Assembly (NCBI GenBank): GCA_019423725.1
Contig: JAHZAW010000050.1
Location: forward strand, 1-64,000
Direction: 5' to 3'
Length of the DNA: 64,000 bases
Source: Clostridiales bacterium
Lineage (GTDB): Bacteria; Bacillota; Clostridia; Lachnospirales; Anaerotignaceae
Every line of letters begins with the position of its first letter. The stretch's first letter is position 1. Below, piece after piece: positions 9,291 to 18,448 of this stretch. The position numbers were made by a program, and so were the translations under genes. The notes below the pieces were generated by a model. That model saw only the letters and a list, made by a program, of their open reading frames with translations, was not told the origin of the DNA and made no database searches.

Positions 9291-9638
9291 TTATTCTGCC
9301 ATTCCAAGGCTTATTATAAGCGCTTTATTTATTTCGGACATAAGTCCTTTGTCCGTACCGCCTATTTTTTCCCTTAGTCTCTTTTTATCTATGGTACGGA
9401 TCTGCTCCAGAAGTATGACGGAATCCTTTACAAGCCCGTATTTTTCGGCTGAGATCTCAATATGTGTCGGCAGTTTAGCCTTATTTATCTGTGATGTTAT
9501 GGCCGCACATATGACCGTGGGACTGTATTTATTTCCTGTATCATTCTGAATTATTATAACCGGTCTAATACCGCCCTGCTCCGATCCGACTACAGGTGAG
9601 AGATCCGCATAAAATATGTCTCCTCTTCTGACTGTCAT
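9291..9638 (-). CDS. mazF: MazF/NdoA-family mRNA endoribonuclease toxin
   Basis: A 115-residue PemK/MazF-fold protein: [20 protein letters not shown] at the start, [12 protein letters not shown], and the ICAAITSQ and [17 protein letters not shown] motifs of the Bacillus NdoA (EndoA) group. The family cuts single-stranded mRNA at short motifs. The start is placed at ATG 9638, 10 bases after GGAG; a GTG at 9647 sits almost on top of that site. It is the last gene of the acpS-nnr-lipoprotein-alr block. In Bacillus the cognate antitoxin gene ndoAI lies directly upstream; here the 126-base gap to alr has no room for an antitoxin of usual size and I see none in either frame, so it is either an orphan or paired in trans. 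Confidence 0.9.
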   Translation of the reverse strand: MTVRRGDIFYADLSPVVGSEQGGIRPVIIIQNDTGNKYSPTVICAAITSQINKAKLPTHIEISAEKYGLVKDSVILLEQIRTIDKKRLREKIGGTDKGLMSEINKALIISLGMAE

Positions 9639-9773
9639 CCTCTTCACGCTCCGCTTAAGATTAAAAATAGTTGAGCGGTATGTAACGATATCAGATTTAT
9701 GTACCTGCTGTTCAACTATCTTCAGCAGATATTATTTCCTTTAAAAGCAGTATTTATTCCGTTTAATGGACTA

Positions 9774-10934
9774 TTATACATATTTTATAGTCTTAACGAC
9801 CTTGCCGTCCTGTATGTACTGTCTGGGCACCCTCTTGCTCAGAGTACAGAATACCTCATAATTTATGGTATCAAGCACAGAAGCTATAAAGTCCGCCGTT
9901 ATTTCCTTATCACCCTGTTTTCCCATAAGTACTACTTCATCATTTACCTCAACGCCGTCTATGTCCGTTACATCTACCATAAACTGGTCCATGCATATCC
10001 TTCCGACTATGGGGGCATACTGGCCTCTTACAAGCACCTTTCCGCCGTTAGAATATGCTCTTATAAATCCATCGGCATATCCCACAGGTATGGTCGCTAT
10101 ACGCCTCTTTTCAGGAGCTATGTATTTTCTGCCGTAACTGATGCTGTCACCCTTATTTACATCCTTTACATAGCTTACATGGGTCTTTATGGACATGGCA
10201 GGCATTATGGACAGGTTCTCCTTTTTGACATCATCTGAAGGATAGGCGCCATAAAGGATTATTCCTGGCCTTACCATATTGAACATCATATTATCAAAAT
10301 CGATGATGGCCGCACTGTTAGATGCATGCCTTACAGGTATATGAAGGCCCCTTTCCTCAAGCATATCATTCATCTTCACAAATTTATTGTACTGCTCAAG
10401 GGTGTATGTTTTATCGGCCTCATCTGCCGTTGAGAAATGAGTGAACATTCCATTTACATCGATATTAGGCAGCTTGGATATTTTTAATATCTCATCGGCT
10501 GACTCTTCATTTACCCTGTAGCCTATCCTGCCCATTCCTGTATCGATCTTTATATGTATGACCGCCGTCTTTGAAAGTCTTACGGCAGCCTTTGAAAGTT
10601 TCTCAGCCGTATCATAGGAGTATACGGTCTGGATAAATCCATTATTTATAACATCGTCAAGACGAAGCTCCGGAGTATAGCCAAGAAGCAGTATGGGAGC
10701 ATCTATCCCATTCTTCCTCAGGTTGAGTCCCTCGTCTACCACCGCCACAGCAAGCCAGTCTGCTCCGTTATCAAGAAGCACTTTAGCCGTCTCTACGGAA
10801 CCATGTCCGTAGGCATCAGCCTTTATTATGCCTATTATGCCGGTACCTTCAGCAGTTCTTTTTCTTATGTTTCTGATGTTGTAGGCAATGGCGTCTAAAT
10901 CAACTATTGCCAGCACTCTTTCTTCGTCTGTCAT
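9774..10934 (-). CDS. alr: Alanine racemase
   Basis: A 386-residue PLP enzyme that makes D-alanine for peptidoglycan (and teichoic acid D-alanylation). The PLP lysine lies in IGIIKADAYGHG (~residue 38), the barrel motif HIKIDTGMGRIG near 145, and the catalytic tyrosine region ISYGRKY near 265 in the C-terminal beta domain, which also contains GRICMDQFMVDVTD. Length is typical. It lies 12 bases from the upstream lipoprotein gene and is part of the operon that starts with acpS. In Bacillus the order acpS-ydcC-alr-ndoAI-ndoA is the same except for the antitoxin. Confidence 0.95.
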   Translation of the reverse strand: MTDEERVLAIVDLDAIAYNIRNIRKRTAEGTGIIGIIKADAYGHGSVETAKVLLDNGADWLAVAVVDEGLNLRKNGIDAPILLLGYTPELRLDDVINNGFIQTVYSYDTAEKLSKAAVRLSKTAVIHIKIDTGMGRIGYRVNEESADEILKISKLPNIDVNGMFTHFSTADEADKTYTLEQYNKFVKMNDMLEERGLHIPVRHASNSAAIIDFDNMMFNMVRPGIILYGAYPSDDVKKENLSIMPAMSIKTHVSYVKDVNKGDSISYGRKYIAPEKRRIATIPVGYADGFIRAYSNGGKVLVRGQYAPIVGRICMDQFMVDVTDIDGVEVNDEVVLMGKQGDKEITADFIASVLDTINYEVFCTLSKRVPRQYIQDGKVVKTIKYV

Positions 10935-10946
10935 GATTATCCTCCG

Positions 10947-11582
10947 TTAATCAGCCTTAAAAACAGAATCATCTATTTCAGGGTTGTATTCAAATTCGTT
11001 ATATGTAATTATATATCTTTCTTTTCCATCTTCATCATATATGACAAATTTAAGGGGCTTTAATGTCTCATTGTCGATCCACATTTTTTCCGTAGCAGTA
11101 TACCTGTTGCCGCCTGGTATCACAGCCTCAAGCACTGTGCAGCTGCTCTCATCAAGGCTTACCGCCGTATCCACAGCCACATCCTCTGACTGCATATAGT
11201 TCCTTATGAAACTGCAGAAAAACAACTCGTCTCCATTGCTGCCCTCGGGTATATCTATGTTTACCGTTTCCTTTGTCTTTGCGTTATATTGAGCAATGGT
11301 ATTTCCATCATATACAGTATAATTTCCCGCCATATTCTCAGGAGCAGTTATCTCCATACGGTATTCACCTGTGGTCTTGTTATACTGTTTTGTTTCATAG
11401 GTATTTTCGCCTTTATTGGATATTCGTGTAAGAGTTGCGGTACAGTAACAGCTTTCAGTGTCCGCTAACTGCTGCTGTACCTTTTCCATTACCGTCATAT
11501 CGCTTTTGCCGCAGGATGACACTATGCATACAGCGGCAAGCACCGATACGGCACACAAAAATTTCTTAATAAAAGCTGGCAT
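10947..11582 (-). CDS. LolA/YdcC-like lipoprotein
   Basis: A 211-residue lipoprotein: signal sequence with the lipobox VSSC at residues ~21-24, then a beta-rich domain with a repeating pattern (CYCTATLTRIS, EYRMEITAPENMAG, YTVYDGNTIAQYNAKTKE, MWIDNETLKPLKFVIYDEDG) typical of the outer-membrane-lipoprotein-sorting/LolA-like fold used in Firmicutes for membrane-associated proteins such as YdcC. The Firmicute members are sporulation-linked in Bacillus (ydcC is a sigma-E-dependent gene), but the exact substrate is unknown. It sits between nnr and alr on the same strand, at the place ydcC occupies in Bacillus, which supports the assignment. Confidence 0.75.
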   Translation of the reverse strand: MPAFIKKFLCAVSVLAAVCIVSSCGKSDMTVMEKVQQQLADTESCYCTATLTRISNKGENTYETKQYNKTTGEYRMEITAPENMAGNYTVYDGNTIAQYNAKTKETVNIDIPEGSNGDELFFCSFIRNYMQSEDVAVDTAVSLDESSCTVLEAVIPGGNRYTATEKMWIDNETLKPLKFVIYDEDGKERYIITYNEFEYNPEIDDSVFKAD

Positions 11583-11643
11583 AAATATGACCTCACTAAA
11601 TTTTTTATAATTTATATATACTTATGCCGCTCTGAGAAAATTC

Positions 11644-13176
11644 CTATCTGAACCGGCTGATGGCCAAAGTTATGTTTTCTGCTATATCCCAGGCCATTAC
11701 TCCGTATGTTCCCATTTTCTCCATACAAATATCTCCGCTGAGTCCATGGATATATGCTCCCACGGCCGCAGCAAAAAACGGTTCTATACCCTGTGCTATG
11801 AAAGATGCAATAACTCCTGTAAGCACATCTCCTGAGCCTCCCGTGGACATGGAAGGATTCCCGGTTATATTTATTACAACACGTCCGTCGGGCGCAGCTA
11901 TGACACTTCTTGCATCTTTTAGAACAACTACAGTATGATACCTCATGGCAAAATCCCTTGCCAGATTTACCGTATCATCAAGTATCTCCCTTACACTGAG
12001 TCCCGTGAGCCTGCTCATCTCTCCCGGATGGGGAGTTATTACCGGAGTATGTTTGAGGCTCAAAAGAATGGACGGGTCATCGGCTATGGCGTTAAGTCCG
12101 TCAGCATCTATAACAAGGGGAGCGTCCACTTCGGTTATGAGTTTCTTCACGAACTCGCTCACCTCATCGCTCATTCCAAGGCCGGGACCTACGGCAACGG
12201 CTGACGCTGCATGTATTTTTTCCTCTATATCGTCCTCATAACATTCATATCTGACTTTGCCGTCAAACTCCGATAGGGGCATAACGACAGCCTCAGGCAC
12301 AAGCTGCTGGACAACATTTATGCCGCTCTGCACTGTACATGCATATACAAGTCCAGAACCAGCCCTAAAAGCTCCCTTACAGCATAAGGCTACGGCTCCG
12401 GTCATATCCTTAGAGCCGGCTATGACAAAAAGCCTTCCATAGGAACCTTTATTAGTCCTCTTTTTGCGTTCGGGCAGTATACCATATATGTCCTTTTTAT
12501 CCAAAAATGCGGTCTTTAAATTCATCTCAGCTATGGTGGATGGCTGTATGGATATATTTGCTATCCTTATGTCTCCACAGCAGGATGCTCCGGGATAAAG
12601 GAGCATGCCTATTTTAGGAAGGGCAAAGGTCACAGTTATATCAGCTTCAACTGCTGTTCCCATTATCCTTCCGTCATCGGAATTTACTCCTGAAGGTATG
12701 TCGATGCTTATTACCTTTTTAGCATAGGTATTTATCATCTCGATCACTTCAGCATATATGCCTTCGACGTTTCTTGATATTCCTGTGCCAAATACAGCAT
12801 CCACAACTATATCCGCCCTGCCGCTTTCTATAACAGCTTCAGTAAAGCCGGTTATTATCTTTATACCGCACTTTAGCGCTATATTATAGTTGATCTCCGC
12901 ATCAGTACTGAACTTGCTTCCTTCAAAAAGGAATACTATCTTGCAGTCAATTCCCCTGTCCTTAAGCTGTCTGGCAAGGGCGAATCCATCTCCGCCGTTA
13001 TTTCCCTTACCGGCAAATATGACTACCTTAGGTTCTTTTATATCCTTAAGCTCCTCAAGACATACCTTGCAGACTTCCCTTGCCGCGTTTTCCATCAAAA
13101 CTATGGACGGTATGCCTATTTCAGAACTAGTAGCACTGTCTATCTTCCTCATCTGTTCCGCTGTTACCGCCTTCAT
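11644..13176 (-). CDS. nnr: Bifunctional NAD(P)HX epimerase/ADP-dependent dehydratase
   Basis: A 510-residue fusion that repairs hydrated NADH/NADPH. The N-terminal YjeF_N epimerase domain (~1-210) has VVIFAGKGNNGGDGFALARQL and VDAVFGTGISR; the C-terminal ribokinase-like dehydratase domain (~225-505) has KGSYGRLFVIAGS, AVGPGLG, VIDADGLNA, TPHPGEMSRL and the ADP-site motif TGGSGDVLTGVI. Both domains are complete. Its start overlaps the acpS stop by four bases (ATGA), a coupling that is common for this gene pair in Clostridia. Confidence 0.95.
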   Translation of the reverse strand: MKAVTAEQMRKIDSATSSEIGIPSIVLMENAAREVCKVCLEELKDIKEPKVVIFAGKGNNGGDGFALARQLKDRGIDCKIVFLFEGSKFSTDAEINYNIALKCGIKIITGFTEAVIESGRADIVVDAVFGTGISRNVEGIYAEVIEMINTYAKKVISIDIPSGVNSDDGRIMGTAVEADITVTFALPKIGMLLYPGASCCGDIRIANISIQPSTIAEMNLKTAFLDKKDIYGILPERKKRTNKGSYGRLFVIAGSKDMTGAVALCCKGAFRAGSGLVYACTVQSGINVVQQLVPEAVVMPLSEFDGKVRYECYEDDIEEKIHAASAVAVGPGLGMSDEVSEFVKKLITEVDAPLVIDADGLNAIADDPSILLSLKHTPVITPHPGEMSRLTGLSVREILDDTVNLARDFAMRYHTVVVLKDARSVIAAPDGRVVINITGNPSMSTGGSGDVLTGVIASFIAQGIEPFFAAAVGAYIHGLSGDICMEKMGTYGVMAWDIAENITLAISRFR

Positions 13177-13553
13177 CTGCTATCATCTCCTTCAGCCGTA
13201 ACAAAAGCCGCCGCATATTCTCTGCAGTGGGTAAGTGATACATACATTTTTGAGATACCGCGCTCCTTTGAAACTTTTTCAGCCCCATTATGAAGTATTA
13301 TTTCCGGAGCTCCTTTATCGTTATGGATTATTTCTATATCCCTTGGAGAAAATCCGGAAAATCCGCATCCTAAGGCCTTTGCCGCTGCCTCTTTCGCACA
13401 GAAAAATGCCGCCGCTGTTTCAGCACGGTTCTTTTTGGCGGATATATATGAGATTTCATTTTCGGTATAATAATCTGACATAAATCTGTTGTTATCGACC
13501 TGTCTTTCAAGACGGTATATCTCCAGTATGTCAGTTCCTATCCCCTTTATCAT
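13173..13553 (-). CDS. acpS: Holo-[acyl-carrier-protein] synthase
   Basis: A 126-residue 4'-phosphopantetheinyl transferase that loads ACP from CoA. GIGTDILEIYRL (metal Asp near residue 8) and FFCAKEAAAKALGCG (metal Glu near 58) are the family signatures, with VSLTHCREYAAAFV at the C-terminus. Normal length. It is the first gene of the acpS-nnr-lipoprotein-alr-mazF block, with a TATAAT-like element about 30 bases upstream but no clear -35 box. Confidence 0.95.
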   Translation of the reverse strand: MIKGIGTDILEIYRLERQVDNNRFMSDYYTENEISYISAKKNRAETAAAFFCAKEAAAKALGCGFSGFSPRDIEIIHNDKGAPEIILHNGAEKVSKERGISKMYVSLTHCREYAAAFVTAEGDDSR

Positions 13554-13607
13554 AAAATCACCACCATTTGTCTATTATACCACACTGAGGTGGATTTTTA
13601 TATAAAT

Positions 13608-13668
13608 AAAAAGACAATACGGTATTAATATGCTGAATTTCATACATACCTTATACCGTATTGTCCAA
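13608..13668 (-). terminator. Terminator of the ABC-F gene
   Basis: A long stem (GGACAATACGGTAT / ATACCGTATTGTC on the minus strand) followed by TTTTTATTT, six bases after the ABC-F stop. The spacing and T-run fit intrinsic termination. Confidence 0.85.
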
Positions 13669-13673
13669 AAATC

Positions 13674-15302
13674 TTAGTCCTGTTTTGAAAGTTTTTCTCT
13701 CAGCTCATTGAGGCTTTCATTCTCTATAAATTCATCATAGGTCTCACGTCTGTCGATAATGCCGCCGGGAAGTATCTCTATTACTCTGTTGGCTATGGTC
13801 TGGACAAACTGGTGGTCATGGGAATCAAAAAGAAGTGTTCCCTTGAAATCCACAAGACCATTATTGAGGGCCTGTATGCTTTCCAGGTCAAGGTGGTTAG
13901 TGGGCTCATCAAGGATGAGTACATTTGCTCCTGATATCATCATTTTACAGAGCATACACCTTACCCTCTCTCCTCCTGAAAGGACGTTTGCGGGTTTTAA
14001 TGATTCCTCGCCTGTAAAGAGCATCCTTCCAAGCCAGCCTCTTATATCGGCATCATACCTTTCTCCTTCTTTAGCATAGGGTCTGAGCCACTCAAGAAGT
14101 GAATCCGTGAAGTCATCGAAATATTTTGAGTTATCCTTGGGGAAGTAAGCCCTTGAAGTCGTTACGCCCCATTTATATGAGCCTTCATCAGGCTCCATTT
14201 CTCCACATAATATCTGGAAAAGTGTAGTCCTTGCGATCTCATCGGCGCCTACAAAGGCTACCTTATCATTGGGCATGATTATAAAACTAACGTCATTGAG
14301 TACCTTCCTGCCGTTTATTGTCTTAGAAAGGTTCTTAACCTCAAGGACATCATTTCCGACTTCCCTGTCCTGTTTGAATGAACAGAAGGGATATCTTCTT
14401 GATGATACCCTTATGGTGTCCATCTGAAGGTTATCCAGGAGCTTTTTACGGGATGTGGCCTGCTTTGATTTTGAAGCGTTGGCACTGAATCTCTGTATGA
14501 ACTCAGTAAGTTCTTTTATCTTCTGTTCAGCTCTCTTGTTCTGGTCCTTTATCTGACGGTCTACCATCTGGGTATATTCATACCAGAAATCATAGTTTCC
14601 GACATACATGGTTATCTTTCCATAGTCGATATCAGCTATATGGGTACATACCTTGTTCAGGAAATGACGGTCATGGGATACGACGATGACTGTATTTTCA
14701 AAGTCAAGAAGGAAGTCCTCAAGCCACTTTATGGAAGCCAGGTCCAAATGGTTGGTAGGCTCGTCCAAAAGAAGTATATCAGGATTTCCAAAAAGCGCCT
14801 GGGCAAGAAGGACCTTTACCTTCTGATTACCTGTGAGTTCATTCATCTTAAGATAGTGGAACTCATTTGTAACACCAAGTCCGTTAAGAAGTATCTCAGC
14901 GTCGGACTCAGCGCTCCATCCGTCAAGCTCAGCAAATTCAGCCTCAAGCTCTGAGACCTTTATGCCGTCTTCATCTGAGAAGTCAGCTTTGCTGTAAAGG
15001 GCTTCTTTTTCTTCCATAATGTCATATAAACGCTTGTTTCCGTAAAGAACGCACTTGATAACATCAAAATCATCAAAAAGGAAGTGGTCCTGTCTCAGTA
15101 CGGACATTCTCTCTCCCGGTGTTATTGAAACTGAACCTGTATTAGGCTCTATCTCTCCGGAAAGGATCTTGAGAAATGTGGATTTTCCCGCACCGTTGGC
15201 TCCAATAAGACCATAACAGTTTCCCTTTGTGAATGTAACATTTACGTCTTTGAAAAGAACTCTTCCGCCATACTGAAGAGATACGTCATTGGCACTTATC
15301 AT
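13674..15302 (-). CDS. ABC-F family ATPase (YbiT-like), degenerate second Walker A
   Basis: A 542-residue soluble protein with two ABC domains joined by a charged linker (~240-310), as in ribosome-acting ABC-F proteins. Domain 1 (~1-235) has GANGAGKST, LLLDEPTNHLD and SHDRHF. Domain 2 (~320-520) has an intact signature NVLSGGERVR, Walker B VLILDEPTNHLD and DSHDHQF, but its Walker A reads VGADEIARTT instead of GxNGxGKST, with the catalytic lysine position occupied by Arg. The chosen start (15302) has AGGAG 10 bases upstream and avoids overlap with the upstream gene; an in-frame ATG at 15368 lies inside that gene. Closest group by sequence: YbiT/Ettfamily-type translation factors. The loss in site 2 suggests only one site turns over ATP. 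Confidence 0.88.
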   Translation of the reverse strand: MISANDVSLQYGGRVLFKDVNVTFTKGNCYGLIGANGAGKSTFLKILSGEIEPNTGSVSITPGERMSVLRQDHFLFDDFDVIKCVLYGNKRLYDIMEEKEALYSKADFSDEDGIKVSELEAEFAELDGWSAESDAEILLNGLGVTNEFHYLKMNELTGNQKVKVLLAQALFGNPDILLLDEPTNHLDLASIKWLEDFLLDFENTVIVVSHDRHFLNKVCTHIADIDYGKITMYVGNYDFWYEYTQMVDRQIKDQNKRAEQKIKELTEFIQRFSANASKSKQATSRKKLLDNLQMDTIRVSSRRYPFCSFKQDREVGNDVLEVKNLSKTINGRKVLNDVSFIIMPNDKVAFVGADEIARTTLFQILCGEMEPDEGSYKWGVTTSRAYFPKDNSKYFDDFTDSLLEWLRPYAKEGERYDADIRGWLGRMLFTGEESLKPANVLSGGERVRCMLCKMMISGANVLILDEPTNHLDLESIQALNNGLVDFKGTLLFDSHDHQFVQTIANRVIEILPGGIIDRRETYDEFIENESLNELREKLSKQD

Positions 15303-15327
15303 AATTAAAATTCTCCTAGTCTTTTGT

Positions 15328-16197
15328 TTATTGATTTTCCATAATATCGTCGTTTGCGGTAATTTCATCGGCAGTCAAGGCTTCCTGGGGTATGGTGTCA
15401 TCTATTTCCATATCATAGGTGTTGACTATACCCTTCGCTTTAAATGACTCAAAGCGTATATCCTCATAACTGTCTCCTATATCATTTTCCTCATAAAATA
15501 CATCGACAATATTCTGCATGATATCGGTGATATCAAGTTCATATCCTATTACAATATCATCACTGTTGACAAACATGGTTACAGGAAGATCGCCGATATT
15601 TTCATAATATGACTGATCCCAGTCAGTCTTAAATCTAAAGGCAGCACCGGTTATATCTAGAACATCTGGTATCATTATCTCAGGGATTATCCCTTCATAA
15701 ACCGTTACTTCTTCACCGTTTATTTCAGAGCTTCCCAGTTCCTGAATATTTGTGGATGCCTTCATAAGCATAAGACCGCTTTCCAGAGCATCACACTTTG
15801 ATATCTCAGTCCTCAGGTCCTCCACTTCCAGCTTTTCTTTGACCCACTGGCCGTCCCTATAAAGATAGCCCATATCAGTGCCATCTTCAGAATCAAGTAT
15901 CATCCTCGTATCCTGAGTCAATGATTCATCTTTACTGTCGAAGCTCACGCTTTCATTCACATCCGCGAAAAACGGTTCATCTCTCAGAGATATATTTCTT
16001 ACGGCATTTACAGATATTTCATCATCGCCATAATATCCCTCAATTTCTGTTTCAGTGAAACCTTCATATGTTTCAATGGCAGATGTGGCATCAACGACAT
16101 CATAAAAATACGATGTATCATCTTTCGGTGAACATCCGGAAACGGACAAAGTTACAGCCGTCAAAATAAAAATAACAGCTTTGACCGTATCCTTCAT
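15328..16197 (-). CDS. Lipoprotein, DUF6612/LolA-like
   Basis: A 289-residue lipoprotein: lipobox VSGC at ~19-22, then a beta-rich extracytoplasmic domain with repeated strands (SVNAVRNISLRDEPFFADVN, QDTRMILDSEDGTDMGYLYR, EVTVYEGIIPE, SDDIVIGYELDITDIMQ). This resembles the LolA/LppX-like half-barrels of Firmicute lipoproteins (DUF6612-type). Function unknown. It lies 25 bases upstream of the ABC-F gene, on the same strand, and is probably co-transcribed with it. Confidence is high for the gene, low for a role. Confidence 0.7.
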   Translation of the reverse strand: MKDTVKAVIFILTAVTLSVSGCSPKDDTSYFYDVVDATSAIETYEGFTETEIEGYYGDDEISVNAVRNISLRDEPFFADVNESVSFDSKDESLTQDTRMILDSEDGTDMGYLYRDGQWVKEKLEVEDLRTEISKCDALESGLMLMKASTNIQELGSSEINGEEVTVYEGIIPEIMIPDVLDITGAAFRFKTDWDQSYYENIGDLPVTMFVNSDDIVIGYELDITDIMQNIVDVFYEENDIGDSYEDIRFESFKAKGIVNTYDMEIDDTIPQEALTADEITANDDIMENQ

Positions 16198-16295
16198 ATT
16201 CTACCACCCTTAAACATTTATTTACGCAAACATACCAATTATTATATTTTATAACCCCGCTTATTTCAAGGGTATTTTAAAACAAAAGGCTTTAA

Positions 16296-17285
16296 TTACA
16301 GGAAAAACATATTTATATCTTCTTTATTCAGTCCCGGCTGTAGGGCTGAGTTAAGGGCTGTGGATATTATTTCCGCCAGTCTGTCTATCACTGAATCCAC
16401 TTCCTTGGGTGTGACGAACATATTTTCCGCATAGGGTGTGAGAAGATCATTTATAAGACCATATCTCTCATCGGTCTGGATATTGTCCAGCATATCATAA
16501 AAAGCCTTATCCTCAGAAGATGCCTTCATCTCATCAAGTATCCTGTCCATGGTATCATTCACAAGGGTGGCAGCGTCCACCACCGTGGGAACTCCTATGG
16601 CAATGACCGGTACTCCCATGGTTTTTTTATTTATTTTTGCCCTTTTGTTTCCAACCCCTGCTCCGGGATTTATTCCGCTGTCGGTCATCTGTATGACGGC
16701 GTTTATCCTGCTGAATCTTCTTGCCGCCAGAGCGTCCACGGCAATGACCAGGTCAGGTTTTGATTTCTGGACTATTCCGGATAATACCTCCGCTGTCTCT
16801 ATACCGGTTATACCCATAACTCCCGGAGATATGGCCGATACTGATGATACCTTATCCCTCATTTTCTTTGGCAGGCTTTCCTTTATATGCCTTGTTACCA
16901 GTATTCCGGACACCACCTTGGGCCCCAGGGCATCGGGTGTTATATACCTGTTTCCCAGTCCTGCTATGAGCACATTTCCTGCATCAAATTTTTTAAGCAG
17001 CTTTTTTAGTGCTGTTGCCGTCTCCTCTATTATCCTTTCCTTTGTCTCGATATCATTTTCACGGAGAGCAGCATCTTCTATGGTTATATACCTTCCCATG
17101 GGCTTTCCAACGGCCTTGCTTCCATTTTCATTGACTATGTCCACACAGGTTATGCTTGTGGTCTTGTTTTTTCTTTCTTTGGTTATTATGCCGTCAAGTT
17201 CCGTATCCTCCTTTGCTTTCAGTAATTCGCAGGCTTCCAGTGCCAGATCCGTTCTAATGGCAAATTTCTTTTTCTTCTTTGACAT
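16296..17285 (-). CDS. gpr: Germination protease GPR
   Basis: A 329-residue aspartic-type endopeptidase that degrades small acid-soluble spore proteins during germination. It has the GPR landmarks: RTDLALEACEL at the N-terminus (site of zymogen processing), LIAGLGNRYITPDALGPKVV, ISPGVMGITGIET, VIAVDALAARRFSRI, and DSGINPGAGVGNKRAKI. Length is normal. It shows that the organism makes endospores. Normally made in the forespore under sigma-G; no clear sigma-G promoter was defined. Monocistronic by position, close to the divergent VanZ gene. Confidence 0.95.
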   Translation of the reverse strand: MSKKKKKFAIRTDLALEACELLKAKEDTELDGIITKERKNKTTSITCVDIVNENGSKAVGKPMGRYITIEDAALRENDIETKERIIEETATALKKLLKKFDAGNVLIAGLGNRYITPDALGPKVVSGILVTRHIKESLPKKMRDKVSSVSAISPGVMGITGIETAEVLSGIVQKSKPDLVIAVDALAARRFSRINAVIQMTDSGINPGAGVGNKRAKINKKTMGVPVIAIGVPTVVDAATLVNDTMDRILDEMKASSEDKAFYDMLDNIQTDERYGLINDLLTPYAENMFVTPKEVDSVIDRLAEIISTALNSALQPGLNKEDINMFFL

Positions 17286-17506
17286 ATTTCCTCCTAATAT
17301 TATGAGATTTTAAGTTTTTGGCTTTTTTATATTTTTCCTCTTAAAACCATATATATTCATATTCTGGAGGCCGCAAAAAGCCCATAATTGAGCCGTATCT
17401 TAAATTCTTAAGCAAACTAAGGAATTTTTTTATAAATATTTAAGTATTACATGAGCTGATTCTTAATTATTATGTTTTATACTACTAAAAAATGGAGGTG
17501 AAATAT

Positions 17507-18034
17507 ATGGAATGGAAAAAAGGAAATTATAACAGAGCATTATTTATTTTGTTTTCGGCTTATCTTGCCGCCCTTACCTGGATAGTGCTTTTCAAGCTTA
17601 CCATACCAGAAAATATAGGTACTTTAGCAAGGGACAGAGTTTTGAATCTAATACCGTTTTTTGACATCATAGCCGGAAAGTATTTTGATACATTCGATAT
17701 GTTCGCCAACATCATCGTGTTCATACCCTTTGGTATATACGCCGGTCTGATGCTTAATGGGGTCCAGAATAAATATAGAGCCATGACAGCTGCTCTTTTA
17801 AGCATTTGTTATGAGACCATACAGTTCATATTTGCCATAGGTGTTGCTGATATTACGGATGTTATGATGAATACATTTGGTGCTTATATAGGAATAATCC
17901 TTTTTGAATATATCAGTTCAAAACTTGAATCCGAACAGAAAACAAGAAAGTTTATCACCATGTGTTCAGCGGTGTCGGTCGTTCCCATGGGAGCGGTGCT
18001 GAGCATAGCATCCGTTGTTCACAACGTTATATAA
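17507..18034 (+). CDS. VanZ family membrane protein
   Basis: A 175-residue protein with four to five membrane helices, including the VanZ-type motif NLIPFFDIIAGK...NIIVFIPFGIYAG and CYETIQFIFAIGVADITDVMMNTFGAYIGI. VanZ proteins confer low-level teicoplanin resistance in enterococci, but most chromosomal members have unknown roles. The start at 17507 follows GGAGGTG at 6 bases; an earlier ATG at 17492 contains that ribosome site and is rejected. The gene is divergent from gpr and ends in a strong terminator. Confidence 0.85.
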   Translation: MEWKKGNYNRALFILFSAYLAALTWIVLFKLTIPENIGTLARDRVLNLIPFFDIIAGKYFDTFDMFANIIVFIPFGIYAGLMLNGVQNKYRAMTAALLSICYETIQFIFAIGVADITDVMMNTFGAYIGIILFEYISSKLESEQKTRKFITMCSAVSVVPMGAVLSIASVVHNVI

Positions 18035-18039
18035 ATTTT

Positions 18040-18074
18040 AAAGGGTGTATGATATTATCATACACCCTTTTCTT
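18040..18074 (+). terminator. Terminator after vanZ-like gene
   Basis: GGGTGTATGATA / TATCATACACCC stem followed by TTTTCTT, 6 bases after the stop codon. The A-run upstream is weak, so mainly plus-strand. Confidence 0.8.
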
Positions 18075-18087
18075 ATATATTTATTCA

Positions 18088-18118
18088 GCAAAAAAGCCCT
18101 TCAAACGAAGGGCTTTCT
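18088..18118 (-). terminator. Terminator after rpsT
   Basis: AAAGCCCTTC / GAAGGGCTTT stem on the minus strand followed by a T-run, directly after the rpsT stop at 18124. Confidence 0.85.
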
Positions 18119-18123
18119 ATTAA

Positions 18124-18384
18124 TTACATAGCGTTGTAAAGTCTCTGGATTGTTGATTTTCTTCTTGCAGCAGCATTCTTGTGGAAGATTCCCTTTGTGT
18201 ATGCTCTGTCGATAGCAGCGATAGCTTCTTTGCAAGCAGCAGCAGCTGCTTCTTTGTTTCCAGCTTCGATGGCTGCCATAGCCTTCTTAACTGCTGTCTT
18301 TGTAGAAGATTTGATCATTTTATTTCTTAATGTCTTTTTAGAAATTACTTTTATTCTTTTTTTTGCAGATTTGATATTAGCCAA
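18124..18384 (-). CDS. rpsT: 30S ribosomal protein S20
   Basis: An 86-residue lysine-rich protein starting [13 protein letters not shown] and containing [23 protein letters not shown], the universally conserved S20 C-terminal pattern; it binds 16S rRNA during 30S assembly. GGAGG lies upstream of the ATG at normal spacing. It is downstream of the rplT gene on the same strand with a 64-base gap and has its own terminator. Confidence 0.97.
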   Translation of the reverse strand: MANIKSAKKRIKVISKKTLRNKMIKSSTKTAVKKAMAAIEAGNKEAAAAACKEAIAAIDRAYTKGIFHKNAAARRKSTIQRLYNAM

Positions 18385-18448
18385 TTTCTGTTCCTCCTAA
18401 AATTCTCTATTTCAAAACACGGTCATATCAACAAATAAACTATTTAAA

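Noticed and set aside
9648..9773. Hidden antitoxin for mazF
   Set aside because: No frame with a start, ribosome site and antitoxin-like length fits the 126 bases.
9699..10238. 179-codon open frame on the plus strand opposite alr
   Set aside because: Antisense to alr, no ribosome site, aromatic-rich composition typical of a shadow frame.
16549..17313. 254-codon open frame on the plus strand
   Set aside because: It is exactly antisense to gpr, has no ribosome site, and its sequence is a mirror of gpr codon bias.
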